Assembly (NCBI RefSeq): GCF_003269035.1 | Contig: NZ_QLTK01000002.1 | Location: 124,001-188,000, forward strand | Reading direction: 5' to 3' | DNA: 64,000 nucleotides | DNA from: Paraburkholderia bryophila | GTDB taxonomy: Bacteria; Pseudomonadota; Gammaproteobacteria; Burkholderiales; Burkholderiaceae | Shown here: positions 9,221 to 17,269 of the stretch, piece after piece | Layout of the letters: the number at the start of each line of letters is the position of its first letter | Position numbering within the stretch: the stretch's first letter is position 1 | Notes under the pieces: generated by a model | Told to the model about the DNA's origin: nothing | Databases searched by the model: none | The model's input: only the letters and a program-made list of their open reading frames with translations | Program-made: the position numbers and the translations under genes

Positions 9221-9443
9221 TTCCAGCGGATGCTGACTTGCATATGACCCGGCGGCGCGATTCGTCGCTTTGTATCTGATTTCCAACACTTTTTCCGTGC
9301 GCGATATTCACGTGGATAATGCCGCCTGCATGTTCAAGCCACGCTTGGCGCGCAGTGCGCTACCCGTGGTTACCCTTAGACGGAAGGAGCGAGTGGACGG
9401 CCTCTCTTTTCGCATACCAAACCGTCCATCCAAGACCAAACCA

Positions 9444-11024
9444 ATGAACAACAAACAGCTCACCGTCAAAGCCCGGCTTGCGACGGCCTTCGGGGTACTC
9501 GCGGCAAGCGTCCTGGTCGTGTCGGGCCTGGCCGTCAAATCGCTCAACGATGCGGACCGGCGGTTCGCGGACTACGTCTCGGGCATCAGCGCGCGCGCCG
9601 AACTGGCGTCAAGCGTGCGCACCGCGGTCGATCGCCGCGCGATTGCGGCCCGCAACATGGCGCTGGTGACGAAGCCGCAAGACTTCGAGATCGAGAAGAC
9701 CGCCGAGGCGCAAGCCCAGCAGGACGTGCAAACGCGCCTCGCCAAACTCAGGCAGATGGTCGACGACGCCGCCGACGCGTCCGGCAAATCGCGCGAGCTG
9801 GTCGCCGAGATGAGCCGCGTCGAGGCGGCTTATACGCCGGTCGCGCAAGGCATCGTTGCGCTCGCAACGGCGGGCAAGCGCGACGAAGCGGTGGCCAAGA
9901 TCAACGACGAATGCCGTCCGTTGCTGGCCGCGCTTGTCAAAGCCACCAACGACTACGTCGACTACTCGCGCAGCCAGGCCGAACAGAGCGTGCAGGATGC
10001 CGACGCGCGCAATATCTGGCAGCGCAATCTGCTGATTGCGATCTGCCTGTTCGCGACCGGCGCGGCGGCGCTTGCCGGTGTGCTGATCACGCGTGGTCTG
10101 ACGCGGGCGTTGGGCGCCGAGCCGGCGGCCTTGAGCGACGTCACGCAGCGGGTCGCCAAGGGCGATCTGAGTCCGGTGGTGGGGGCGCGGCAGGCGCCCG
10201 AGGGCAGTGTGCTGGCGTCGATGGGCGCGATGCAGCAGAGCCTCGTCACGCTGATCGGTCAGGTGCGCTTTGCCGCGGATAGCATCGCGACCGGCTCGAG
10301 TCAGATCGCCGCGGGCAATGTGGATCTGTCGTCGCGGACGGAGCAGCAGGCGTCGTCGTTGCAGCAGACTGCGTCGAGCATGGAAGAGCTGACGGCGACC
10401 GTGCGTCACAACGCCGATAGCGCGCAGCAGGCGAGCGTGCTGTCGACCAACGCGTCGGAGATCGCGCAGAAGGGAAACGAGGTGGTGAGCCGCGTGGTGG
10501 GCACGATGGGCGACATCAGCGCGAGCTCGGCGAAGATCGCGGATATCACCGGGATCATCGAAGGCATCGCGTTTCAGACCAATATCCTCGCGCTGAATGC
10601 GGCCGTCGAGGCGGCGCGTGCGGGTGAGCAGGGACGCGGCTTCGCCGTGGTGGCGAGTGAAGTGCGCAGTCTGGCGCAACGTTCGTCGGTGGCGGCGAAG
10701 GAGATCAAGGATCTGATCAACGCCTCGGTGGAGAAGATTCGCGACGGTTCGTCGTACGCGCAGGAAGCGGGCAGCACCATGGCCGAAGTCACGCACGCGG
10801 TGGCGCGCGTGACCGACATCATGGGCGAGATCGCGGCGGCCACCGGCGAGCAGAGCCGCGGCATCGAGCAGGTGAACCTGGCGATCACGCAGATGGACAC
10901 CGTCACGCAGCAGAACGCCGCACTGGTTGAGGAGGCCGCGGCGGCTTCGCAGTCGCTGGAGGGGCAGGGGCGGCAGCTCAATGAGGCGGTTGCGTTTTTT
11001 AGGCTGGAGGTGGGGCGCGGGTGA
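9444..11024 (+). CDS. Methyl-accepting chemotaxis protein
   Basis: A 526-residue chemoreceptor. TM1 lies near residues 12-35, followed by a four-helix-bundle type periplasmic sensor domain, TM2 near 190-213 ([20 protein letters not shown]), a HAMP domain and a long signalling coiled coil. The conserved hairpin tip reads [20 protein letters not shown], where CheA and CheW dock. No C-terminal CheR-binding pentapeptide is present. The ATG at 9444 gives the usual MCP start ([12 protein letters not shown]). An in-frame GTG at 9393 sits close behind GGAAGGAG and could instead be the true start, adding 17 residues. The ligand is unknown. Confidence 0.92.
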   Translation: MNNKQLTVKARLATAFGVLAASVLVVSGLAVKSLNDADRRFADYVSGISARAELASSVRTAVDRRAIAARNMALVTKPQDFEIEKTAEAQAQQDVQTRLAKLRQMVDDAADASGKSRELVAEMSRVEAAYTPVAQGIVALATAGKRDEAVAKINDECRPLLAALVKATNDYVDYSRSQAEQSVQDADARNIWQRNLLIAICLFATGAAALAGVLITRGLTRALGAEPAALSDVTQRVAKGDLSPVVGARQAPEGSVLASMGAMQQSLVTLIGQVRFAADSIATGSSQIAAGNVDLSSRTEQQASSLQQTASSMEELTATVRHNADSAQQASVLSTNASEIAQKGNEVVSRVVGTMGDISASSAKIADITGIIEGIAFQTNILALNAAVEAARAGEQGRGFAVVASEVRSLAQRSSVAAKEIKDLINASVEKIRDGSSYAQEAGSTMAEVTHAVARVTDIMGEIAAATGEQSRGIEQVNLAITQMDTVTQQNAALVEEAAAASQSLEGQGRQLNEAVAFFRLEVGRG

Positions 11025-11049
11025 GATGGGTGTGGGGTGGGTGTGAGGG
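11012..11049 (+). other. G-run tract with quadruplex potential
   Basis: Six runs of three or four G (11012-15, 11019-21, 11028-30, 11034-37, 11039-41, 11047-49) with 1-6 base spacers overlap the end of the chemoreceptor gene. This meets the usual G-quadruplex pattern on the coding strand. Confidence 0.5.
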
Positions 11050-11190
11050 CATTGACCTGTCCGCGGTGAGTCGGCGGCGCCGGGCGTGCTAGCTAACTGG
11101 TTTCGTTTGCCATGCGGCCACTGCGTGCCGCTGCCGCGTGTTTATGGCAGCCGGTACACCGCGCTCGGCGGCGATGGCGGCGCGCGGATC

Positions 11191-11538
11191 CTACTTCGAC
11201 TCGGACGTGGGAGCCGCGCCGGCCGGTGGCACTAACTCGAAGCAGGCGGGCGGTGTGACGGGCGTTCTCGTCTTCGCGTCCGGTTGCTGCGGGTCGATGC
11301 ATTTGAACGCGCTCTGGTCGCGCTGGACAAAAATCGTATCGGCTACCCCGGCGCTGCCGCGCGCGCTGTTGACGACGGCGACGATCTTGTAGCCGTTTTG
11401 CAGGAGTGTGGAGAGCGTGGTGGGGGTGGCGCGCCACTGGGAGTCGGGTGGGGTTTGGGCTTGAGCTTGAGCAGCTAGCGCTGATGCTGCGGCGACGAGC
11501 ACGACGGCTGCGGCGAGCTTGGCGGTGCGGGACTTCAT
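11191..11538 (-). CDS. Small secreted protein of unknown function
   Basis: A 115-residue protein starting MKSRTAKLAAAVVLVAAAS with a clear Sec signal peptide, probably cleaved after AAQAQAQ. The mature part (about 85 residues) contains two cysteines (FKCIDP and PPACFEL) that may form a disulfide. The start is fixed by AGGAGG a few bases before the ATG on the minus strand; the longer open frame upstream lacks such a signal. It has no operon partner. It is not recognised beyond being a periplasmic-type protein. Confidence 0.7.
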   Translation of the reverse strand: MKSRTAKLAAAVVLVAAASALAAQAQAQTPPDSQWRATPTTLSTLLQNGYKIVAVVNSARGSAGVADTIFVQRDQSAFKCIDPQQPDAKTRTPVTPPACFELVPPAGAAPTSESK

Positions 11539-11664
11539 CAAGAAACCTCCTGGAAGTTGCGATTTTGGGCTGTTGGACGGCCATTGGCCGATCACGCCAC
11601 AGGTATGGCGAGGCTGTCTTTCAAGACCGCAAGCAATTCGAAGAAGTTCACCCGTGACAGGCGA

Positions 11665-11684
11665 TATACTGTATGGATATACAA
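11665..11684 (+). promoter_or_regulatory. LexA-like SOS box overlapping a -10-like hexamer
   Basis: CTGTATGGATATACAA (11669-11684) matches the CTGT-N8-ACAG LexA site in seven of the eight fixed bases. It overlaps a TATACT hexamer (11665-11670) that could be a -10 element. The perfect CTGT-N8-ACAG site at the recA promoter in this window supports the same LexA specificity here. The box lies 45 bp before the -35 of the toxin-antitoxin promoter. Confidence 0.5.
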
Positions 11685-11698
11685 GGTAACCGGCCTGA

Positions 11699-11854
11699 AT
11701 GGATCATGCGTATGCCGTATCAACAATGTTGACACACTGGGGATCGGGGCATAAGATGGTTTTTGTATCAACGCAGTATCAACGTATGACCCCTTTAACC
11801 GGAGAGTCAGAAGTTACCGGCCGCGTTGACCGGGGCTTCGGGGCTTCTGAATGA
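11699..11854 (+). CDS. Possible 51-residue leader ORF before the toxin-antitoxin pair
   Basis: An ATG-started frame (MDHAYAVSTMLTHWG...) begins 15 bp after the LexA-like box and ends at a TGA 16 bp before the antitoxin ATG. An AAGG lies 12 bases upstream, weak for translation. The second and third GTATCAAC repeats fall inside it and the first encodes VST. No homology was recognised, so it may simply be an open stretch of the promoter region. Confidence 0.2.
   Translation: MDHAYAVSTMLTHWGSGHKMVFVSTQYQRMTPLTGESEVTGRVDRGFGASE
11717..11783 (+). promoter_or_regulatory. Promoter of the toxin-antitoxin operon with GTATCAAC operator repeats
   Basis: A near-consensus sigma-70 promoter: TTGACA (11729-11734), 17-bp spacer, TAAGAT (11752-11757). 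GTATCAAC occurs three times: at 11717-11724 just upstream of the -35 and at 11765-11772 and 11776-11783 just after the expected start, the last two exactly 11 bp apart. The first copy is half of the perfect inverted repeat TCAACAATGTTGA (11720-11732), which covers the -35. This fits autoregulation by the antitoxin or toxin-antitoxin complex (inferred). Confidence 0.65.
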
Positions 11855-11869
11855 TGGAGTGCGGACCTT

Positions 11870-12157
11870 ATGGCTATTCAAACCTTAAAGCGTTGGGGAA
11901 ATAGCCTTGCTGTTCGGATCCCCGCGAGTGTCGCCGGCGAGGTGGCCTTCACGGAAGGTCAGGAAGTAGACGTCGAAGTGCAGGACGGGAATGTGATGAT
12001 TCGTCCCCACACGGCAATCAGGCGTTTTTCGCGCGAGCGTTATCTGCAGCAACTCCGCGAGAGCAAGCTTGTATCGCACGAAACGATCGACTTTGGCGAA
12101 CCGCAAGGCTCGGAACTCGGTGGACCCGACGACCCGGCGCGATTCGACAAATGGTAG
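11870..12157 (+). CDS. MazE-like antitoxin (AbrB/SpoVT fold)
   Basis: A 95-residue antitoxin. The N-terminal swapped-hairpin DNA-binding domain reads IQTLKRWGNSLAVRIPASV...VDVEVQDGNVMIRP, the usual MazE/AbrB signature. The charged C-terminal tail (about 50-95, SRERYLQQLRESKLVSHETIDFG) is the part that neutralises the toxin in this family. It is followed 6 bp later by a MazF/PemK-type toxin, forming a standard two-gene operon. Codons rare in the neighbours (TTA, AGG) and a lower GC content suggest acquisition by transfer. Confidence 0.88.
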   Translation: MAIQTLKRWGNSLAVRIPASVAGEVAFTEGQEVDVEVQDGNVMIRPHTAIRRFSRERYLQQLRESKLVSHETIDFGEPQGSELGGPDDPARFDKW

Positions 12158-12163
12158 GAGCGC

Positions 12164-12502
12164 ATGCAGAACGACATACCGGAAGCTGGCGACATCATCA
12201 GGCTCTACATTGGGCCAAGTAAGGGCAACGAGCAGGACGGGTATCGAGCGGTTCTGGTGCTTAGTCCGCTGGATTTCAATGAGCTGACCGGACGCGTTAC
12301 GGGGCTGCCCATCACCTCTTCGGTGAGAGGGTGGGAAACGGAGATCCCGCTCTCCAGTCTCGCGCGGCCGGGCGTGGCGCTTGTCGACCAGATCACCACG
12401 CTTTCTTTCAAGGCTAGAGACTTCAGGTTCAACGGCGAGCGGGCTACAGCCGAAGAAATGGAAGCCGCGAAATATGCGGTGAAAATGATCCTCGATCTGT
12501 GA
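12164..12502 (+). CDS. MazF/PemK-type mRNA endonuclease toxin
   Basis: A 112-residue toxin of the MazF/PemK/ChpB family, which cleaves mRNA at short sequence motifs. Characteristic parts are PEAGDIIRLYIGP...RAVLVLSPLDFN at the start, GLPITSSVRGWETEIPL in the middle, and VALVDQITTLSFKARDFRF, carrying the conserved Asp-Gln-x-x-Thr of the active site. GGAG lies just upstream of the ATG. Several AGA/AGG arginine codons, unusual for this genome, support a foreign origin. It is followed directly by a terminator. Confidence 0.88.
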   Translation: MQNDIPEAGDIIRLYIGPSKGNEQDGYRAVLVLSPLDFNELTGRVTGLPITSSVRGWETEIPLSSLARPGVALVDQITTLSFKARDFRFNGERATAEEMEAAKYAVKMILDL

Positions 12503-12508
12503 TCGGAA

Positions 12509-12532
12509 GGCGCCAGAGATGGCGCTTTTTTT
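12509..12532 (+). terminator. Terminator after the toxin gene
   Basis: Stem GCGCCA (12510-12515) with TGGCGC (12520-12525), loop GAGA, followed by seven T residues. Confidence 0.85.
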
Positions 12533-12602
12533 GAGTACGTGGTTTGGCGAGAACGATGTTTAGCTTCATCGCCAGGACCTCGTGCGCTTCAACGGCGAAA
12601 AC

Positions 12603-12639
12603 AAAAAAGCCGCTGAACCTTGCGGATCAGCGGCTTTTT
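12603..12639 (-). terminator. Terminator of tRNA-Met (symmetrical, may act both ways)
   Basis: Stem AAAGCCGCTGA (12606-12616) with TCAGCGGCTTT (12627-12637). Read on the minus strand it ends in a T-run directly downstream of the tRNA 3' end; the plus strand also has a T-run. Confidence 0.8.
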
Positions 12640-12647
12640 CTTGCAAC

Positions 12648-12724
<77 letters not shown>

Positions 12725-12736
12725 GAAAGAAGCGAG

Positions 12737-12765
12737 ATTATGCGGACCACGCCGGAGGCTGTCAA
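12737..12765 (-). promoter_or_regulatory. Promoter of tRNA-Met
   Basis: On the minus strand: TTGACA (12765-12760), 17-bp spacer, CATAAT (12742-12737), placing the start a few bases before the tRNA. The -35 is consensus and the -10 matches in five of six bases. Confidence 0.8.
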
Positions 12766-12809
12766 CCCCCGGCGCACAACTTTTTCAAGTCGGCGGTCCA
12801 TCTTGCGCG

Positions 12810-14468
12810 TCAGTCCTGCGCGTAGATGTCCGAGTCCTTGGTCTCCTTCACGAACAGCATGCCGATCACGAAGGTGATCAGCGCGATCACGATTGGATAC
12901 CACAGCCCCGAGTAAATGTTGCCCTTCGCCGCCACGATCGCGAACGCGGTCGCCGGCAGGAAGCCGCCGAACCAGCCATTGCCGATGTGATACGGCAGCG
13001 ACATCGATGTGTAGCGGATCCGCGTCGGGAACATCTCCACCAGCATCGCCGCGATCGGGCCGTAGACCATCGTCACGTAGATCATCAGGATCGTCAGGAT
13101 CACCACGCTCATCGGCCAGTTGATCTGCGATGGATCGGCCTTCGGCGGGTAGCCGGCTGTCTTCAACGTGCCGGCAAGGGTTTTGTCGAACGCCTTGCCT
13201 TGCTCCTTGGCGTCGGCGGCCTTCCCGTCATACGTGTTGACCACCGTATCGCCGACCTTGATCTCGGCCAGCGTGCCCGCCGGTGCCGCCACGTTCTCGT
13301 AGTTCAGGCCTGCCTTCGAAAGCGCGCTCTTGGCGATGTCGCACGAGCTCGTGAACTTCGACGTCCCCACCGGATTGAACTGGAACGAGCACTCGTCCGG
13401 GTTCGCGACCACGACGATCGGCGCGCGCGCGTTCGCGGCTTCGAGCGCGGGGTTGGTGAAGTGCGTCAACGCCTTGAACAGCGGGAAGTAGGTCAGCGCC
13501 GCGATCAGCAGGCCGGTCATGATGATCGGCTTGCGGCCGATACGGTCCGACAGCGAGCCGAAGAACAGAAAGAACGGCGTGCCGATCAGCAGCGCGATCG
13601 CGATCATGATGTTGGCGCTGCTGCCGTCCACCTTGACCGTTTGCGTCAGGAAGAACAGCGAGTAGAACTGCCCCGTGTACCAGACCACAGCCTGGCCGGC
13701 GGTCAGGCCGACCAGCGCGAGAATCACGATCTTCAGGTTCTTCCACTGGGCGAACGATTCCGTCAGCGGCGCCTTGGAGGTCTTGCCTTCGGCCTTGATG
13801 CGCTCGAACACCGGCGATTCGTGCAGTTGCAGACGAATCCACACCGACACGGCCAGCAGGATGATCGACGCGACGAACGGCACGCGCCAGCCCCACGCGG
13901 CGAACGCGTCTTCGCCGATCGCCGTGCGCACGCCCAGAATCACCAGCAGGGACAGGAACAGGCCGAGCGTGGCGGTCGCCTGGATCCACGCGGTGTAGAA
14001 GCCGCGGCGCCCCGGCGGCGCGTGTTCGGCCACATAGGTGGCCGCGCCGCCGTACTCGCCGCCCAGCGCGAGCCCTTGCAGCATCCGCATCGCGATGAAG
14101 ATCACCGGCGAAGCGAAACCGATCGACGCATAGCCCGGCAGGAAACCCACCAGGAAGGTCGAGAAGCCCATGATCAGGATCGTGATCAGGAACGTGTACT
14201 TGCGTCCGACCATGTCGCCCAGACGGCCGAACACGATCGCGCCGAACGGCCGCACCGCGAAACCCGCGGCGAAACCGAGCAGCGTGAACACGAAGGCGGC
14301 GGTCGGATTGACGCCGGAGAAGAAGCTCTTGCTGATAAAGGCCGCGAGCGAGCCGGCCAGGAAGAAGTCGTACCACTCGAACACCGTGCCCAGCGACGAT
14401 GCGAAGATCACCCGCTTCTCATCGCGCGTCATCGGCACGTGCGAGATTTGCCCGCCAACGGTAGCCAT
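12810..14468 (-). CDS. Metabolite:H+ symporter (MHS) family MFS transporter
   Basis: A 552-residue inner-membrane symporter of the ProP/KgtP/ShiA group, importing organic acids, osmolytes or similar solutes with protons. Motifs: FEWYDFFLAGSLA in TM1, RPFGAIVFGRLGDMVGRKYTF (motif A), QGLALGGEYGGAATYVAE, and SDRIGRKPIIM in the second half. Between TM9 and TM10 is an extra segment of about 115 residues (333-452) with two cysteines (360 and 376) that would face the periplasm. The start at 14468 follows GGAGACG on the minus strand. Substrate unknown; the gene is monocistronic. Confidence 0.9.
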   Translation of the reverse strand: MATVGGQISHVPMTRDEKRVIFASSLGTVFEWYDFFLAGSLAAFISKSFFSGVNPTAAFVFTLLGFAAGFAVRPFGAIVFGRLGDMVGRKYTFLITILIMGFSTFLVGFLPGYASIGFASPVIFIAMRMLQGLALGGEYGGAATYVAEHAPPGRRGFYTAWIQATATLGLFLSLLVILGVRTAIGEDAFAAWGWRVPFVASIILLAVSVWIRLQLHESPVFERIKAEGKTSKAPLTESFAQWKNLKIVILALVGLTAGQAVVWYTGQFYSLFFLTQTVKVDGSSANIMIAIALLIGTPFFLFFGSLSDRIGRKPIIMTGLLIAALTYFPLFKALTHFTNPALEAANARAPIVVVANPDECSFQFNPVGTSKFTSSCDIAKSALSKAGLNYENVAAPAGTLAEIKVGDTVVNTYDGKAADAKEQGKAFDKTLAGTLKTAGYPPKADPSQINWPMSVVILTILMIYVTMVYGPIAAMLVEMFPTRIRYTSMSLPYHIGNGWFGGFLPATAFAIVAAKGNIYSGLWYPIVIALITFVIGMLFVKETKDSDIYAQD

Positions 14469-14702
14469 ATGTCGTCTCCAATTTCCAATATTGATATGTA
14501 CGTGGCGCGTCGACCTCAGGGCGCCCGTGCTGGGATTATTGGAGTGGAAACTTACGGCGTACTGACGTGGAAGGGGGTGAATGCGATTCTTGAAGTGGCG
14601 TGAAATTTTCGCCAAAATCGTCCAACGATCATTGAAAATATCGCCAACGTCGTTCAATTGAATCTCAATATTGCATTGGGATTTTTGCTTGCCTAAGCTC
14701 GG
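14469..14702. promoter_or_regulatory. AT-richer upstream region of the MHS transporter
   Basis: This intergenic stretch is visibly more AT-rich than its neighbours. It holds palindromes: CAATATTG at 14486-14493 and again at 14666-14673, TTCAATTGAA at 14653-14662, and ATCGT-CCA-ACGAT at 14617-14629. No clear -35/-10 pair was found. It probably contains the transporter promoter and regulator sites, which is inference. Confidence 0.4.
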
Positions 14703-16241
14703 TTAGGGTAAGTCCCGCCCCCGTTCAAGCACCGCCAAACTGACGCGAACGAGGGTGCCGGCCAGTCGGGGCGAGGTCTGATAGACGTTGTCGTCGATCG
14801 TCAGCTCGCCGCCATGCATGGTCGCGATCTCGCGGACGATCGCCAGTCCGAGCCCGCTGCCGTCACCTTCTCGGCCCAGAATCCGGTAGAAACGCTCGAC
14901 CACCCGCGCTCGCTCGGCGACCGGAATGCCGAGTCCGGTGTCTTCCACTTCCAGATGTACGCGGCGCGCGGCCGCGTCGTGTCGCACCCGCACCGTGATG
15001 CGGCCGCCCGGCGGGGTGTAGCGGATCGCGTTGTCGATCAGGTTCGACAGCATTTCGCGCAGCATGACCGGATTGCCGTCCACGTCGATGGGTTCGTCGG
15101 GCGCTTCGTAGCCGAGGTCCATCTGCCTGGCGAGTGCGGCCTGCACCCAGTCGCGCACCGCGCTGCGAGCCACTTCGGTCACTTCGACCGGCGTGAAAAT
15201 CTGCCCCGACAGGCGGTTTTCCGCGCGCGCCAGCGCCAGCAACTGCGTGACGAGCCGCGCCGCCTGCTCCGAACTGGTCGCGATCTGCTCGAGCGAACGA
15301 TGCACCTCCGCTGATGCATCCTGGCGCAACGCCAATTCGGCCTGAGTGCGCAGGCCGGCGAGCGGCGTTTTCATCTGATGCGCGGCGTCGGCGATAAAGC
15401 GTTTCTGCAGCTCCATGTTCTGTTGCAGACGCGTCAGCAGATCGTTGAACGAGGTCACCAGCGGCTCGATTTCCGGCGGCGCGCGGCGCGCCTCGAGCGG
15501 CGACAGATCGTCCGGCCGGCGCGCGCGGATGTGCGCCTGCAGCGCGTGCAGCGGCGCGAGGCCGCGCGACAGGCCGAACCACACCAGCAGGATCGCCAGC
15601 GGCAGGATCACGAACTGCGGCAGGATCACGCCCTTGATGATGTCGTTGGCGAGCTGGCTGCGTTTGTCGAGCGTTTCGGCGACCTGCACGAGCACCGGCT
15701 GCGCGCCGGCCGTCTGCGGAAATTCGACGGTCGTATAAGCGACGCGGATGTCGTTGCCGCGCAGCATGTCGTCGCGGAACTCGACGAGGCCCGGCTGCGG
15801 CCGGTCCTCCTCATGCGGCAGCGGCATGTCGCGCTCGCCGCCCACCAGTTCGCCGCGTGTGCCGAGTACCTGATAGAACACGCGGTCCACGTTGTCGGTA
15901 CGGAGAAAATCGCGCATGGCGTCGGGCAGCGTCAGCTCCGCCACCCCGTTCACCGGATGAATCTGGCGGGCCAGCACGTAGGCGTCGGTTTCGAGCGCAC
16001 GGTCGAACGGGCCGTTGGCGATCGACTTGGCGACCAGATAGGTGACGGCGAGGCTCATCGGCCAGAGCAGCAGCAGCGGCGCGAGCATCCAGTCGAGAAT
16101 CTCGCCGAATAACGAGCGTGGGCGCGCCTCGGCGGCGGCTTCGGTTTCGTCGGGCGGTGCGAACGGGTTGGCGTAACGGGCGTCGCGCGCCTCGTCGAGG
16201 TCCGCCGCGCGCGCCGTGGCGCGATCTTCGCGGGCCGACAT
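14703..16241 (-). CDS. Two-component sensor histidine kinase (TctE/QseC-like)
   Basis: A 512-residue membrane kinase. Residues 1-50 are a charged cytoplasmic N-terminus, TM1 about 51-72, a periplasmic 2CSK-type sensor domain to about 202, TM2 about 203-226, HAMP, HisKA with phosphoacceptor His288 (AAHQMKTPLAG), and HATPase with NLIDNAIRYTPPGG, DTGLGIP and GSGLGLAIV boxes. It starts 9 bp after the response regulator stop and forms a pair with it. TctE-type kinases often sense tricarboxylates, but the signal here is unknown. The neighbouring MHS transporter is a possible target. Confidence 0.93.
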   Translation of the reverse strand: MSAREDRATARAADLDEARDARYANPFAPPDETEAAAEARPRSLFGEILDWMLAPLLLLWPMSLAVTYLVAKSIANGPFDRALETDAYVLARQIHPVNGVAELTLPDAMRDFLRTDNVDRVFYQVLGTRGELVGGERDMPLPHEEDRPQPGLVEFRDDMLRGNDIRVAYTTVEFPQTAGAQPVLVQVAETLDKRSQLANDIIKGVILPQFVILPLAILLVWFGLSRGLAPLHALQAHIRARRPDDLSPLEARRAPPEIEPLVTSFNDLLTRLQQNMELQKRFIADAAHQMKTPLAGLRTQAELALRQDASAEVHRSLEQIATSSEQAARLVTQLLALARAENRLSGQIFTPVEVTEVARSAVRDWVQAALARQMDLGYEAPDEPIDVDGNPVMLREMLSNLIDNAIRYTPPGGRITVRVRHDAAARRVHLEVEDTGLGIPVAERARVVERFYRILGREGDGSGLGLAIVREIATMHGGELTIDDNVYQTSPRLAGTLVRVSLAVLERGRDLP

Positions 16242-16250
16242 GGGCGCGCC

Positions 16251-17039
16251 CTATTTGAAGTGGTGACTCGCCGGCATCGCGCCGGACGGCGGCGCAGCGG
16301 GCGGCTCGGCGGCGGCGGGGGCTTGCGCGCGTGCCGGCGCTTGCGCGGCAGGCGGAGTTGCGTCGACGGGCGAAGCGGCTTTCTCCAGGCAATAGCCCAG
16401 TCCACGCACGGTAATGATGCGCACGCCGCTCGGCTCGATTTTCTTGCGCAGCCGGTGTACGTAGACCTCGATCGCGTTATTGCTGACTTCCTCGCCCCAT
16501 TCGCACAGGTGATCGACCAGCTGTTCCTTCGAGACCAGCCGGCCGATCCGTTGCAGCAGCACTTCGAGCAAGCCGAGTTCGCGCGCCGACAGGTCGAGCA
16601 CCTGGTCGTTGACATGAGCGATCCGGCCCACCTGATCGAACGACAGCGAACCATGCTTCACCACGGTCGGACCGCCGCCCGCGCCACGCCGGGTCAGCGC
16701 CCGCACGCGCGCTTCGAGTTCGGTCAGCACGAAGGGTTTGGCCATGTAGTCGTCGGCGCCCAGATCGAGACCCTTGACGCGTTCGTCCACGCTGTCCGCG
16801 GCGGTCAGGATCAACACCGGCAGGTTGGAATTACGCGCGCGCAGGCGGCGCAGCACCTCGAGTCCGGACATGCGCGGCAGGCCGAGATCGAGAATCAGCA
16901 GGCCGAAAGTTTGTACCGAAAGCGCGGTATCGGCGTCGACGCCGTTCTTCACCAGATCAACGGCATAGGCCGATTGGCGGAGTGATCGAACCAGACCGTC
17001 CGCGAGTATGCTGTCGTCTTCGGCAATCAGAATTCGCAT
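16251..17039 (-). CDS. OmpR-family response regulator with Ala/Pro-rich tail
   Basis: A 262-residue response regulator. The receiver has the acidic pocket E7-D8-D9, phosphoacceptor Asp51 (LILDLGLPRMSG) and Lys in MAKPF. The winged-helix output domain runs from about 125 to 220 and ends RGLGYCLEKA. Unusually, about 40 further residues follow, almost all Ala, Pro and Gln, ending in HHFK; typical members stop near 220-230. It is transcribed with the kinase downstream and is divergent from recA. Confidence 0.93.
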   Translation of the reverse strand: MRILIAEDDSILADGLVRSLRQSAYAVDLVKNGVDADTALSVQTFGLLILDLGLPRMSGLEVLRRLRARNSNLPVLILTAADSVDERVKGLDLGADDYMAKPFVLTELEARVRALTRRGAGGGPTVVKHGSLSFDQVGRIAHVNDQVLDLSARELGLLEVLLQRIGRLVSKEQLVDHLCEWGEEVSNNAIEVYVHRLRKKIEPSGVRIITVRGLGYCLEKAASPVDATPPAAQAPARAQAPAAAEPPAAPPSGAMPASHHFK

Positions 17040-17160
17040 GATGCGCCAGCCACCTTGCCGGCACCGTGAGGTGTGCCCCGGCGCGCAGCGGTCTCCGAAA
17101 ATTATTGTGGGTAGTTGGGCAGCGCGACGGTAAAAATGCGTGTTCGCATGAGAATCGCGC

Positions 17161-17189
17161 TTGCCAAAACTACTGTTTTTTTATACAGT
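17161..17189 (+). promoter_or_regulatory. recA promoter with LexA (SOS) box
   Basis: TTGCCA (17161-17166), 17-bp spacer and TACAGT (17184-17189) form the promoter. The LexA site CTGTTTTTTTATACAG (17173-17188), a perfect CTGT-N8-ACAG, covers the spacer and -10, so LexA would block RNA polymerase until SOS induction. Confidence 0.88.
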
Positions 17190-17269
17190 GTCTGAGTTTC
17201 GTGTGTCGCCATCAAAAAGTGGACTGCACACCTGCCTCAGACGCCGTTCATCATAGCAAAGGACGATTC

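Noticed and set aside
12987..14603. A 538-codon plus-strand open frame opposite the MHS transporter
   Set aside because: Arg/His/Asp-rich antisense shadow; the minus strand encodes a clear transporter.
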